64,000 bases of DNA from Peromyscus leucopus (GCF_004664715.2 NC_051063.1:110308829-110372828), one strand, 5' to 3'; numbered from the stretch's first letter, positions 35,110 to 46,090 are shown. Notes: generated from the letters alone by a model not told the origin. Made by a program: numbers and translations.

Positions 35110-36250
35110 TCTGTAGAAGACCACCAATTATTAAATGGTAAATTTGACCTCTGTACTGAGATTTCTCTTCTTGTCTTCCAATTGCAGTCCTTTGAGAATG
35201 GATCCTGCACACAGTTGTTTTCTAGGGGAGGGTGGGTTTCTTTGAATGTCCTTTGTTTCTACTTTGCTGTATACTGAACTGGTCTTACTTCTACTTGACT
35301 TATTTATTTTGTCACCTTGTAATTCCTCTCCTGTTACAGCAGCCACTTCCATTCTGACCTGTGGTTGGATCTGGTTTTGATTAGATGATTGAAAACATGT
35401 GCTTCAGAAGAAATAAAGAAAAGGGAGTCTTGACATGCAGACAATTGACTGGCCTTTAAAACAGCCACTTGATGTTCAGCATCATTTGTCATAAACCTTG
35501 GACTTCTGATAGAACAGATGTAGAGCAGGAGAGATGGAACACAGGGAATCAATTAGTAGAAAAGACAGAATGGTAAGTTTTAAAACTGGACAACACTAGC
35601 TAGATACACCAGCCTTTTGTAGATATAGAAATCAGGACTTTTTTGCTGTCTCTCCTGTGATTTTTCTAGTGAGTCAGTGGTCATTTCTGTCTGTGGGCAT
35701 TATCCAGCAGTCCTTTTGGAGTAAAGTGAACATTTAAAGAAAACAAAGTTCTCTTTATGTCTCTGGCATGGGAGAAGTGAAATAAGCTCTTTGAATAAAT
35801 ATCTTTTGACTTGACAATTTCTACCTTGTTTGATTATCTGTGTCTCTTCCAGTGTCAAACAAGCTCCCTAGGGATTTTGAGTGTACATAGTTTTCAATCA
35901 AATCAACACAAATACCCTTGGAGGATTCAGTTTGACTTGGGAATTACCCATAATTTCTCTTTGATGTAAGATGTAGCTTATGGATCCTTTTGGACCACTT
36001 CAAGCAACTGCTTTGGAAAGAGCTCATGTATGCACTCTAACATATGATGATGCAGCTCCAATTGATTGAGCTAAACAGTTTTGGACTCTTTTCACAGGCT
36101 TTCATAATTAACAAGACAAGGTAAATGACACCCCATGAGAAAACTTGGACTCTGTAATTTAGATAACCCATTCAATTTGTTGTAAGTCAATGCCAACCTC
36201 AAATAATGAGATTAAATGATCTTGTGACATTCATGACACTTTGGGGAAAA
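35110..36250 (-). mobile_element. Probable ERVL/MaLR internal region, reverse
   Basis: On the minus strand, text near 35160-35230 (CAGGATCCATTCTCAAAGGA, GAGAAATCTCAGTACAGAGG) matches my recollection of a MaLR internal sequence derived from an ERVL gag region. A 73-codon remnant frame (35131-35352) lies in it. No intact gene remains and no flanking LTR was identified. Extent toward 36250 is inferred from continuous similar texture, not from landmarks. Confidence 0.48.
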
Positions 36251-36783
36251 AAATCACATATAATACTCATATTCAGGAAGAACCTAGAACTACTTCCATG
36301 TGACATACACTTTTTTTCCCAAGGGATTCTTGATAGACATGTAGGAACTTAAAAACAAAATTTGCAGGATGAAAACTATCCTCTCCTTTTTTTAATGAAC
36401 TATAGAGTTCATTGTGGAGTAGCTTTTAGACACAAGCTCATGGTAAAAATCATATAGCAATGATATCAAGAACATTTGTCTCCTAAATTTGATCTCCACT
36501 CTTCTCTCATCTCCAGGCCCCGCCTGCATTTTCATTGTGTTTCTCAGACCTTGCTTATTGTTTCTCCAGCACTTTGCAAATGCAGATTGTTTTTCCTGAG
36601 ATCCTCACTCTGTGCAGAAGTCTCCCTCCTGGCTGTTTAAATTCTTCTTATGCTTAGGACTTTTCTTTATCTTGTTTTTATTTCAAAGAGTTTTCTCCAC
36701 ATTTTAAAATTCTGAATCAGTGTCCCTTCTATATAATTACCATGGCATCCAGTTTATCCCATCAATGCCTTTTCACACTCTGT
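36251..36783. other. Unassigned; possible diverged L2-like text
   Basis: 36480-36660 has pyrimidine-rich text (TCTCATCTCCAGGCCCCGCC; CCTGAGATCCTCACTCTGTG) that could be an old L2 or DNA-transposon remnant. It is too diverged to call. Confidence 0.3.
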
Positions 36784-38392
36784 AAGAATTGCATTTTTGA
36801 CCAACAGTCCAATTGAGAAATGGGCTTTAGAACTAAACAGAGAATTCTCAACAGAGGAAACTCAAATGGCTGAAAGACATTTAAGGAATTGCCCAACATC
36901 CCTAATCATCATGGAAATGCAAATCAAAACAACTCTGAGATACCACCTTACGCCTGTCAGAATGGCTAAGATCAAAAACACCTTAGACACTTAATGATGG
37001 AGAGGATGTGGAACTAGGGGAACTCTCCTCCACTGCTGGTGGGAATGCAAGCTTGTACAACCACTTTGGAAATCAATATGTCACTTTCTTAGAAAATTGG
37101 GAATCAATCTTCCCCAAGATCCAGCTATACCACTCTTGGACATATACCCAAGAAATGCTCAATCATACCACAAGAGTACTTGCTCAGCTATGTTCATATC
37201 AGCATTGTTTGTAATAGCCAAAACCTGAAAACAACCTAGATGCCCTTCAACTGAAGAATGGATAAATAAATTGTGGCACATATACACAATGGAATGCTAC
37301 TCAGCAGAGAAAAACAATGACATCATGAGGTTTGCAGGCAAATGGATGGATCTAGAAAAAATCATCCTGAGTGAGGTAACCCAGACTCAGAAAGACAAAT
37401 ATGGTATGTACTCACTCATAGGAAGATGCTAGATGTGGAATAAGGATGACTGGACTACTACTCACATCACCAGTGAGACTACCTGGAAAACGGGACCCCA
37501 AGAAAGACACGGAGAAATGGATGAGATCTACATGAACAGCCTGGACATGAGTGGGAGCAATGAAGGGTGAGGGTCGAGGGAAAGAGAGCAGGAAGTCCTA
37601 GCTGGATCAAGAAAAGAGAGGGAGAACAAGGAATAGGAGACCATGGTAAATGAAGACCACATGAGAAAAGGAAAAAACAAAGAGCTAAAGAGGCCCACAG
37701 AAATCCACAAAGATACCTCCACAAAAGACTGCTGGCAATGGTTGAGAGACAGCCGGGACTGACCTACTCTGGTGATGGGATGGCCAAGCACCCTGATAGT
37801 TGTGCCATAAACCCCATCCAAGGACTGAGGAATCTGGATGCAGACATCCATGGCTAGGCCCCTGGTGGAGCGCTGGGAGTCTAATTAGTGAGAAAGAGGA
37901 GGGTTTATATGAGCGAAAATTGTTGAAACCAAGGTTGGATAAAGCACAGGGACAAATAGCCAAATGAATGGAAACACATGAACTATGAATCAAAGGCTGA
38001 GGGGCCCCCAACTGGATCAGGCCCTCTGAATAGGTGAGACAGTCGATTGGCTTGATCTGTTTGGGAGGCATCTAGGCAGTGGTACCAGGTCCTGGGCTCG
38101 TTGCATGAGTTAGCTTTTTGAAACCTGGGACTTATGCAGGGATGCTTGGCTCAATCTGGGAGGAGGGGACTGGACCTGCCTGGACTGAGTCTATCTGGTC
38201 GATCCCAGTCCTCGGGGGAGACCTTGATCTGGAGGAGCTGGCAATGGGGGTGTGCTGGGGGGAAGGGGAGAGGGCAGGAAGGGAGAGAACAAGGGAATCT
38301 GTGGCTATTATGTAGAACTGAATAGTATTGTAAAATAAATAAAATAAAATAAAAAGAAAGGACTAAGAATAAAAAAAAAGAATTGCATTTTT
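36784..38392 (+). mobile_element. 5'-truncated L1 with 15-bp target duplications
   Basis: Perfect direct repeats AAGAATTGCATTTTT lie at 36784-36798 and 38378-38392. The insert (36799-38377, about 1.58 kb) holds the ORF2 C-terminal coding end followed by the full 3' UTR, terminating TGTAGAACTGAATAGTATTG and TAAAATAAATAAAATAAAAT. It is the longest young insertion in the window. The minus-strand frames at 37479-38071 are UTR shadows. Confidence 0.97.
36799..37431 (+). pseudogene. L1 ORF2 C-terminus, disabled
   Basis: Encodes the last part of the L1 endonuclease/reverse-transcriptase polyprotein, downstream of the RT domain. Recognisable pieces are [20 protein letters not shown] (36917-36976), then in other frames the Cys-type segment around 37030 (HCWWEC-like), LWHIYTMECYSAEKNN near 37274-37321 and the terminal MDLEKIILSEVTQTQKDKYG near 37345-37404. 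A stop at 36992-36994 and frame changes afterwards show it is dead. The endonuclease and RT catalytic parts are absent through 5' truncation. Confidence 0.86.
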
Positions 38393-38544
38393 TGTCTCTA
38401 TTCTTTATGAGTTCACAAATTTCTGAAAGGGGAGGACACTCACTCTGTTTATAACCACTTTCATAACAACTATTATGCAATAGACACTCCTTGACTGAAT
38501 TGTGATTACCACAATTATTGTAGGTGTTACTTGCAAAAACAGTT
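38393..38544. other. Short unassigned spacer
   Basis: Sequence between the L1 duplication and a MIR, with nothing recognised. Confidence 0.4.
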
Positions 38545-38670
38545 TTGAAGATTTTACATACATCCATTGTTTACATTATTATAGAATGTACACATTGTTA
38601 CTTGAATTTTAGAGATGAGAAAACAAAAGTTTATTTAGGTTAAATCTTTTATTCCAGATTCATGATTCCC
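38545..38670 (-). mobile_element. MIR SINE, reverse
   Basis: AGATTTTACATACATCCATT, CTTGAATTTTAGAGATGAGA and AAACAAAAGTTTATTTAGG follow the inverse MIR core. Confidence 0.62.
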
Positions 38671-38898
38671 AAAGAACTCGTGTAACATCTATCATGTTCC
38701 CATAGGTTTCTAAGAATTTAATGTTCTAACATATACCAAACTTCAGTTAAACAACTAAACAACAAAATTGCTTCTCTGTGATATCTAAAAAAAAATCTGC
38801 TTAAAATATTTTAAGTGAGACAATAAATTTTAGAAATCTATACTATTAGCTTGAAGGCTTCTTCTTAGCACAATTTATTTCAAAGCATATCATTCTTT

Positions 38899-39105
38899 CC
38901 CCCCCCCTGTTTTTATTGGTAAGAAATTTTCTATTCATTTTACATAACAACCGCAGATTCCCTCCTCTTCCCTCTTCCTGCCCCCCAGTCTTCCCCCACA
39001 ACCCACCCCCATCCTCACATTTCCCAAGTTAAGTTCTCCCATGGGGAGTCAGTAGAGCCTGGCACACTCAGCTGAAGCAGGTCCAACACCCGCCCACACA
39101 CTAAT
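38899..39105 (-). mobile_element. 5'-truncated L1 3' end, reverse
   Basis: A (C)9 run (38899-38907) and GTTTTTATTGG are followed by AAGAAATTTTCTATTCATTT, then the inverse G-rich UTR and TCTCCCATGGGGAGTCAGTA. Same 3'-end type as 5917-6766 and 30312-30924. Target duplications are not convincing; at most ATTCTT occurs on both sides. Confidence 0.86.
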
Positions 39106-39456
39106 TCTTATTCTATGTTAGTACTCAGACTAGATGAGAGTACTATGAAAGTATTCAATAATAACCTCAGGTTATTGAAACTTTGGACCCTACATCCTAT
39201 TTCCTAGGTGACACCGAATCTGTGAACATCAGCTCTGCTATTCCTTGGAATTCAAATTATCATCTAAAAAGGCATTCAGCCTTTGTTCAAAGTTCCATTT
39301 CTGGAGACTTAGTATTCCAGGCTACCCAAAAGGAGAGGGAGAGATTGTTACCTTACTGTTCCTACCCATAATTCCCTTTCTAGTGAGGATTCTTACATAG
39401 GCTTCTATATGACAGCACTCTGAAGTCTCTGTCATGCAGTCTGTCCACTTTTGAAC
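39106..39456. other. Non-repeat, non-coding stretch
   Basis: The 62-codon frame at 39183-39371 has no recognised domain. Confidence 0.45.
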
Positions 39457-39686
39457 AAAGAAAGGTGTAACTGGGAGGAGAGGACTGGACCTGCCTGGAC
39501 TGAGTCTATCAGGTCAATCCCAGTCCTCGGGGGAGACCTTGATCTGGAGGAGGTGGGAATGGGGGGTGGGCTGGGGGAAGGGGAGGGGGGCAGGAAGGGA
39601 GAGAACAAGGGAATCTGTGGCTATTATGTAGAACTGAATAGTATTGTAAAATAAATTTAAAAAAAGAAAGAAAGAAAGGTGTAACT
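39457..39686 (+). mobile_element. Very short L1 (198 bp) with 16-bp target duplications
   Basis: Perfect AAAGAAAGGTGTAACT occurs at 39457-39472 and 39671-39686. The insert 39473-39670 is only the last part of the L1 3' UTR. It is nearly identical to 38158-38345, including TGTAGAACTGAATAGTATTG and AAAATAAA. This is extreme 5' truncation. Confidence 0.97.
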
Positions 39687-40926
39687 TTCCACTTTCATCC
39701 TCTTCTGTTTGTCTTTTGAATTCCACACTAATATAGTTGAAGATTTAAAAGAACATAATATTAAAAAGGAGCTGAAACTGTGTTGATAGAAGATGAGGCA
39801 TATCAAATAGGTTTAGGATCTGTTCTGAAAAGTGTCACAGTAATCAAACAAGAAATGTTTGTACACAAATATATTTAAGTGCACTTATTAGTTATGGAGC
39901 ATGACAAAATAGAACCTATGTGTACAAAGTGATTAAAAACTGCATATGCACATATACAAATGTAGAGACATGTATGTGCATATACACTAACACATACTAG
40001 GGAGAAAGGAGGAAAACCAATGCTTCTTAGCCTTCACAATAAAGACTGGACCAGGTATAAGTTTCAATAAAAGTCAACTTTAGAAGGATGTTTGAGTTGG
40101 GAGCAGGCTACATACTCACAGTCTTAAATTGTTTCCCTATACATTGCAATCTAGTAGTCAGGGGGAAATAGTAGCTGCCTGGTGGAGAACATAGACAGCT
40201 CCCTGACCTATTTATGGAGGAAGAACATAGATAGACACTGTATCCTTCCAGATGTAGTCTGCCAGGTAGTATTCAGGGGCTCCTCCCCAGTATTCTAGCC
40301 AAGAATTCCTGAGATGAACATGTCCATGAAGAATCATCAGGGAAATAAAAAATGAAGAGTATTTAATTTGTATAAGGATAGAGAGTGCCATTATTACAAT
40401 CTGTCAATGTCAGGAACACAAAACAATAAACAGCCAAAATAACAAACAAAGAAATCTGGAAAAAAGTTTCCAAAATAAAACTAAACTCACAGACAGTTAA
40501 GTATTAAATAGGCTACCAACCCTAGATTTAACCCTTTTTGGAGGGAAAAATACCATAAAAGAAAATATTAGTTAATTGATAATATTGAAATATAGTAGAT
40601 AAAGTATTATCACATTTAATGTAATTTATAACTGCTTCTGTTTGCATGAGATAATTTCAGCTTCCATAATATGCAATGAAAGGAAAATGATGAAGCATAT
40701 TTGGTACAACTTTAGTAATAGTTTATTCTGAGTCAATGTAATTGGTGTTTATATATCTTTTTTTTTGCAATTTTCTCTAAATTGGAAACTATTGACAAAT
40801 AAGACATAAATTAACCAAAAATTTTGAAATTAACCCAATTGTGGGGAAGTACATACTTTGCAGATGGAGCTCTAACATGTCTTCTGGGGCTCACACAACT
40901 TCTTTAGTATGCATTTACTGGCAAGG
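39687..40926. other. Unassigned, AT-rich stretch
   Basis: No clear repeat or gene. Confidence 0.45.
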
Positions 40927-41289
40927 AATATCAGTCAAGATTCTCTTTTTTTTAAGTAAAGTTTTTTTTTTTTTGTTTATTTTACATACTGACCACAATT
41001 TACCCTCCCTTCTCTCCTCCTGTTCCCTCTCCCCACCTCCCTTCTATCCCCCCATCCACTTCTCCTCCATCTCCATTCAGAAAGTGGAAGGCCTCCCATT
41101 GGAGTCAACCCAGTAGGACACATCAAGTTGAAGCAGGAACAAGCTCCTTCCCCCTGCATCATTGACATCATGAAAATTGCAGGCAAATGATGGAACTAGG
41201 AAGAAAAATCATCCCAAGTGAGGTAACCCAGACTCAGAAAGACAAACATGTTATCTACTCACTCATTAGAAAATATCAATCAGAATTCT
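40927..41289 (-). mobile_element. Second 5'-inverted L1 insertion, reverse
   Basis: 40945 to about 41160 is an L1 3' end in minus orientation (poly-T, TTTATTTTACATACTGACCA, pyrimidine-rich, CCTCCCATTGGAGTCAACC). From about 41161 to 41271 the ORF2 end appears in plus orientation (GAGGTAACCCAGACTCAGAA; CTACTCACTCATTA). Flanks AATATCAGTCAAGATTCT (40927-40944) and AATATCAATCAGAATTCT (41272-41289) match at 15 of 18 positions. Several hundred bases of UTR present in the source are missing at the inversion point. Confidence 0.88.
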
Positions 41290-41324
41290 TGTTTTCTGGA
41301 ACCATCATTAGAAGGAAAGGCTTA

Positions 41325-41490
41325 GAATCAAAATTTCTGGGTTCTAATTCTCACTCTTTGGCAAGCTGCATAATCTCTTTCCTTTTCAATCCTTCATCTC
41401 AAAGTTGGGATAGAATTCCAGAACTTACATCTTAAGGTTGTTTTGAACGTTAAAACTTATAGGAGCTGCATAATAGAGACGCCTCAAGTA
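41325..41490 (+). mobile_element. MIR SINE
   Basis: TTCTGGGTTCTAATTCTCAC, AGCTGCATAATCTCTTTCCT, CAATCCTTCATCTCAAAGTT and TTAAGGTTGTTTTGAACGTT are in MIR order. One of the clearer MIR copies. Confidence 0.68.
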
Positions 41491-42750
41491 ATCTCAACAT
41501 TATTATTGGTCAGAGGAGGAGTCAGAAATCCTCATATCAGCTTCTAAAATTATTTTTTAACACATGTAACTCACTTTGAATTTTTAAACCATAAAAAATC
41601 CACCAATAAAGGCAGTTATGATTCTGTACATATATAGAGAGAACAGTTTAAGTTGGGTATCCTATACGTCTTTAAAGTTCCCACACACGTAACAGAATTC
41701 TTGCTAGCATGGAAGCCATCCTTCCCTCTAGTGTGCTATACATTGCCTTGTAAAATCACTTTTTGAAACAGTTAATCAGATTAGGTTTATGCATACAGCA
41801 TGCAATTCCCATGCAGACAATGCTTTCCCTAGTTTAGGTTCTACTCACTAAAATTTCCTTCTGGTTTGGAAGCAGTTATTTTCTTTAATGATCTTTTTGA
41901 AGACAAAGTCTTTACTTTTTGGCTGCGAGAGTCAAACAATGCTCTGTAAAATGTAATACCCATTTCTTGCCTCTTTGCATCTTGATGCATCTTTTAAACC
42001 TCACACAAAACAGTTGCACTAATTTTCCCTTGACACTCTCATGTTTCTTCCTGCTTCTCTGCTTATTGACTAAAAGCAACCTGGGAAAAATATAACTAAG
42101 TTCTCTTCAATAATTAGTTCATTGGCATTGGCCAAGGAATAAAAGTTGGCTGAGGAAAATAATTAGCAATTCTGTTCTGTCATTAAAGCCTCATTATTTG
42201 GGGGCCCAGTTAACACCGTTTTATAAATTAGAAGTAAGAACAGCTGGTGGATACATTAAAAGATGCCAAGAGCATTTGATTCTCTGTACATTCTGCCTTT
42301 CCCATTAAAGATGAAATATTACTATTATAAATAACAGCAAAAGTGGTGGTGAAGTTGACATTTAGGTACATGAGTTCACATCATGTAATATAAAGATACT
42401 AAATCAGTGGACAGAAATTTCTGAATTGATTTGTACCTTTTTTGATGATTATGCTTAGTTTCATAAAATCAGCATTTAATATTTTTAACACTTACATTGT
42501 ATCTTAATTCTGTACAAGTACATATGATGACTAAATTGTATAAAGTATGTTTAAATATTCTCCATAGTAAGACACTATAGAATGTTCATAAATCTTTACG
42601 TGAATCTCTCAGTTTCCAAAAGTTGCTTATGTGGTACCCAAATTAGCCCTATAAACTTTGGCTGAAGAACTAAGGCCATCATCACATGTGACACAATCAT
42701 CTTTTTTAGAAATTCAAATACTTATTTTCTGCACAATACATGATTGGAAA
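41491..42750. other. Non-repeat stretch, candidate regulatory sequence
   Basis: No transposon signature between about 41680 and 42350. Contains several TAATTAG or ATTAGC-type and CCAAT-type motifs. See the findings. No credible exon. Confidence 0.5.
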
Positions 42751-42753
42751 TAA

Positions 42754-42979
42754 AGAAATATCTGCACTGGGGCCGGGCAGTGATGTCGCACGACTTTAAT
42801 CCCAGCAATCGGGAGGCAGAGCCAGGCGGATTTCTGTGAGTTTGAGGCCAGCCTGGTCTACAAAGTGAGAGCCAGAACAGGCACCAAAACTACTACACAG
42901 AAGAACCCTGTTTTGAAAAACATAAAAAAAGAAAGAAAGAAAAAAGAAAAAGAAAAAGAAAGGAGAAAGAAAGAGAGAG

Positions 42980-43048
<69 letters not shown>

Positions 43049-43054
43049 CTGCAC
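42754..43054 (+). mobile_element. B1 SINE whose tail expanded to (GA)n, with 14-bp duplications
   Basis: B1 body about 42770-42920 (GGCCGGGCAGTGATGTCGCA; TTTAATCCCAGCAATCGG). The A-tail turns into (GAAA)n and (GA)n up to 43042. Perfect AGAAATATCTGCAC lies at 42754-42767 and 43041-43054, so the whole microsatellite is part of the insertion. Confidence 0.96.
42926..43042. repeat. (GAAA)n-(GA)n purine tract
   Basis: A-rich AAAG units (42926-42975), then about 32 GA dinucleotides. It grew from the B1 tail. Frames on both strands here are repeat artefacts. Confidence 0.97.
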
Positions 43055-43196
43055 CAATCCAGGAAAGTTTAAAATTATTATCAAACAGGTAATCTTGAAT
43101 AGATTAAAATAGGACCTTGCTAGACTGCTGATAAAACTGTACATTCACCATGAAAAAGAAGCAAGTAAGTAGAAATTTGAAGATTATTCCTTCCTT

Positions 43197-43415
43197 CACT
43201 AATTCAGTCATGGATCTCCCATACTTAGTAACTGCCCTACACTACTTCAGTGATGGATTTCCCACATTTAGTACCTGCTTTACACTACTTCAGCCATTGG
43301 TCTCACATACTTAGTACCTGCCCTACACTAATTCAGTGAGGGATCTCCCACATTTAGTACCTGCCCTACACTCATTCAGTAAGGGATCTTACACACTTAG
43401 TACCTGCCCTACACT
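43197..43415. repeat. 43-bp minisatellite, five units
   Basis: Units start at 43197, 43240, 43283, 43326 and 43369, each beginning CACTA/CACTC and containing TTAGTACCTGCCCTA (first unit has TTAGTAACTGC). The TTAGTA marker recurs at 43225, 43268, 43311, 43354 and 43397, exactly 43 bp apart, with no indels between units. The period is not a multiple of three, so no coding role is suggested. Confidence 0.96.
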
Positions 43416-44599
43416 GCCATAGGTACTAAGGGATATTGCCTCACAAATGAATGAAAGCCCTGAGTGATTCAAACAGAAAATATGATTCACCGTGTCAATG
43501 CTCTTAGCTTAAGAAAATGGAACTAAATAACTGAATTTAAAATTGTAAGACAAGTGTGAAGGCAAAAGCAAATTTCTGTAACATGTTATAGAGAGTTGGG
43601 AGTGTTTCAATAAGATGCTGTGACAGAATTGAAAGAAATGAACACACAGAAAACATTTAAAAAACCTCTCTACCAATTTAATAGATAGATAACTCAAAAT
43701 AACAATCTATGACTTCCCAAATCTGAAGCTACAATGACTGAAGCAAGCACAAGCAGTGCATCAAAAGAGTAAGGCAGTGGAGCAGTGCATTGAAATTACA
43801 GAGTAGTATAATTCTAATTCTGCTACAAGACACTCTCTTTTCTCAAGAAAATTGAGCAAAGCACAGATAGAGAAGAATAGCTCCCAGTTTGTTCCTCAAG
43901 GAAAGAGAAAAATAGGGTGTGTCCAAATTTACAGCCTCTTTCTGAGCATAACTGAAGGAAGCATAGTTCTGAAGATTAGGAATTCCTGAGACCATGAGAT
44001 CACCACAAAGTGGTAGGAGGCTTGCCAAAGCCACTAGAGCTGTGCATGAGGAGAAGACACACAGCATGAGGTGTTATTTCCTGAAGGGGTATTCCTAAAT
44101 ATATAGGATTATCCAAGGGATTAGTTTCTGCATTATCTCTCATGAAGCACTAACTTTGTCTAAAACATAAGAAACATGTTATTAGATAAACTAATGATGA
44201 CTTGTAAGAAAAGCTAAGTATTGTAACAGTGTGTACTCATCAGCCAGAGATTCCCACACCTCTAGCTTAGTGTGATATAACTGGGCAATTTCCCAGTTAC
44301 AGATTCTCCGGAGACTAGAAGAAAACACGAATGAAAAATGAAGAAAAATGAAATATACATCAATTGTTTACATTTTAGTGGTCATCTACATCAGTATCTT
44401 GTGATGCTGTTTCAGAGTTCTAATCAGACACAGAAACCTGCACGCTGATGAGAACACAACATCAACAGAAAACTTTGCCTTAGAAATGATGGTGCAAACT
44501 ACCAACATCATAGAGAGTGAGACTGTAAACTTCTGAAAATTTAATTATTTATGTTGTTTTTTTAATGCATGCATGTCAACATAACATAGCCTTTTCAAG
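43416..44599. other. Unassigned, non-coding stretch
   Basis: No repeat family recognised. Frames at 43509-43697 and 43843-44067 have no supporting features. Confidence 0.42.
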
Positions 44600-45360
44600 G
44601 TATTCTTAGAAAAAAAGTAGACATAGCTAAAATAAAAGAGAAAAGTAAATCTCCAAAATCAATTTCAAGTCAACAGATACACATAAATGAGCTAATAAAA
44701 ATTTCAAAATAAGTATTATATGATATTCAACAAACTCAGATAAATGAAATATGAATAGAGATAATTTCAATAAAAAAGATGGAAAATATGAAACAAACAG
44801 AAATATTGCATGCCATACAAAATGGGCTTTAGTGGTTATTAAAAACAAAAGGTGCCATAGAGTTGAGAGAAGAACATGTTCTATGTGAGCTCCAGTGAAC
44901 CTGGGGATGTGACAGGTATATAGGCTATTTCATCGTATCCACATATGAAATTCTCAAGGAATTTTTTAAAACAAAATTTTGAAACTAAAATATCATATTT
45001 GAAACAAAAACTTATTAGTGGATTTTAATAGCAAACTTGATCAAGCTCTTGAAATAATCAATACATTTGAAGACAGTCATTTAAGTTTAAATAGATATAG
45101 GAATATAGCAAATAAGAGTGAATAAAGCTTTAGGTACTTGTAAGACATCATCAAGTAGAATCGCATAGTCATTATATGACTTCCCAAAATAGAAGAGAGT
45201 CAAAGCTCATTTAAGGAAAGCATTCCATTTTCATGAAAGGAGAAAGCCAAGCAGATTCAAGAATCTCCCAAGTCAATTACAAAGAGAATTCACAAAACAT
45301 CAAGAAGAGGAAAAAAGTAAAAAAAAAAAAAAAAAATAGATTGAAAGAAAAAGAAAAGAT
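44600..45360 (+). mobile_element. Old L1 (L1M) ORF1-region fragment
   Basis: ACTTGATCAAGCTCTTGAAA, ACATTTGAAGACAGTCATTT, AGAGTGAATAAAGCTTTAGG and GACATCATCAAGTAGAATCG keep the order of the L1M ORF1 coiled-coil segment. Stops and indels are pervasive. An A-run lies at 45319-45337. Confidence 0.58.
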
Positions 45361-46090
45361 TAACAAGATAATCTTTCTAACACAATGAGCATATTTTCCA
45401 CCACAATTTTTGCACAGAGTTGTGTTAATAAACTGCGTTATAAAGACTCATGTTTGTACCCATAACTTAGTTCTTTGTGCAGGCTTCAAAGAACCTTCCT
45501 ACTGTATGAGGCAATGGTTAATGAAAAAACACATAACTGGCAGAGTACACAATAAGCAATCATGAAACTTGGACTGAAATGGGACAATTGTCACACACTC
45601 TACAAGGCTCTGTGAACATCACAGATTAAGGTGTTAAAGAGAAGGGCCCAGGATGAGGAGATGTGCAGCAAAAAAAGATGTCTTCTGGGCATGGCATGGC
45701 CACTGCACTAATGAACTCAGTACAGTTATTTGGTCTGATCAACTTGTCATGGTAAATGAAAGAGAGGTCCATGAGGCCTCATCCCTCCCAGAGGGACTTA
45801 CTGCCAATTAACACTTATGGGAGTTGGTGTCATTTTCTTAGTAGTATAGTCAAATATAGGTTGCCTTTGCTTCTCTGCATAACTTCTAACCCTATTCTTC
45901 AGGCAAAGAACTCAAAAGCTCAGTAGATCATACACTAGAAGAAGACATAAAAGAAGAAAAGGGGTAGGTTGTAAAGAAGGGTGCCAGTGGAAGAGGAAGG
46001 CAAATGAAAGAGAAGCATGGGAGTAAAATGACAAAAAAAAATCATTAAGTAAATTTACAAAACTGTAAAATAACAACAACAAAAATGTTA
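45361..46090 (+). mobile_element. Lx-type L1 3' UTR
   Basis: CACATAACTGGCAGAGTACA, GAAATGGGACAATTGTCACA, TGTCTTCTGGGCATGGCATG, TGAGGCCTCATCCCTCCCAG, GGAGTTGGTGTCATTTTCTT and a purine-rich end fit an Lx 3' UTR. The left limit is approximate. Confidence 0.72.

Noticed and set aside
37479..38071. Minus frames of 81, 107 and 128 codons, one with a hydrophobic Cys/Leu/Phe start resembling a signal peptide
   Set aside because: Antisense of the L1 3' UTR inserted at 36799-38377.
42865..43144. Glu/Arg or Ser/Leu repeat frames
   Set aside because: Products of the B1 tail and GA microsatellite.
43197..43415. CRISPR-like array
   Set aside because: Units are contiguous 43-bp tandem repeats without unique spacers, in a mammalian genome.
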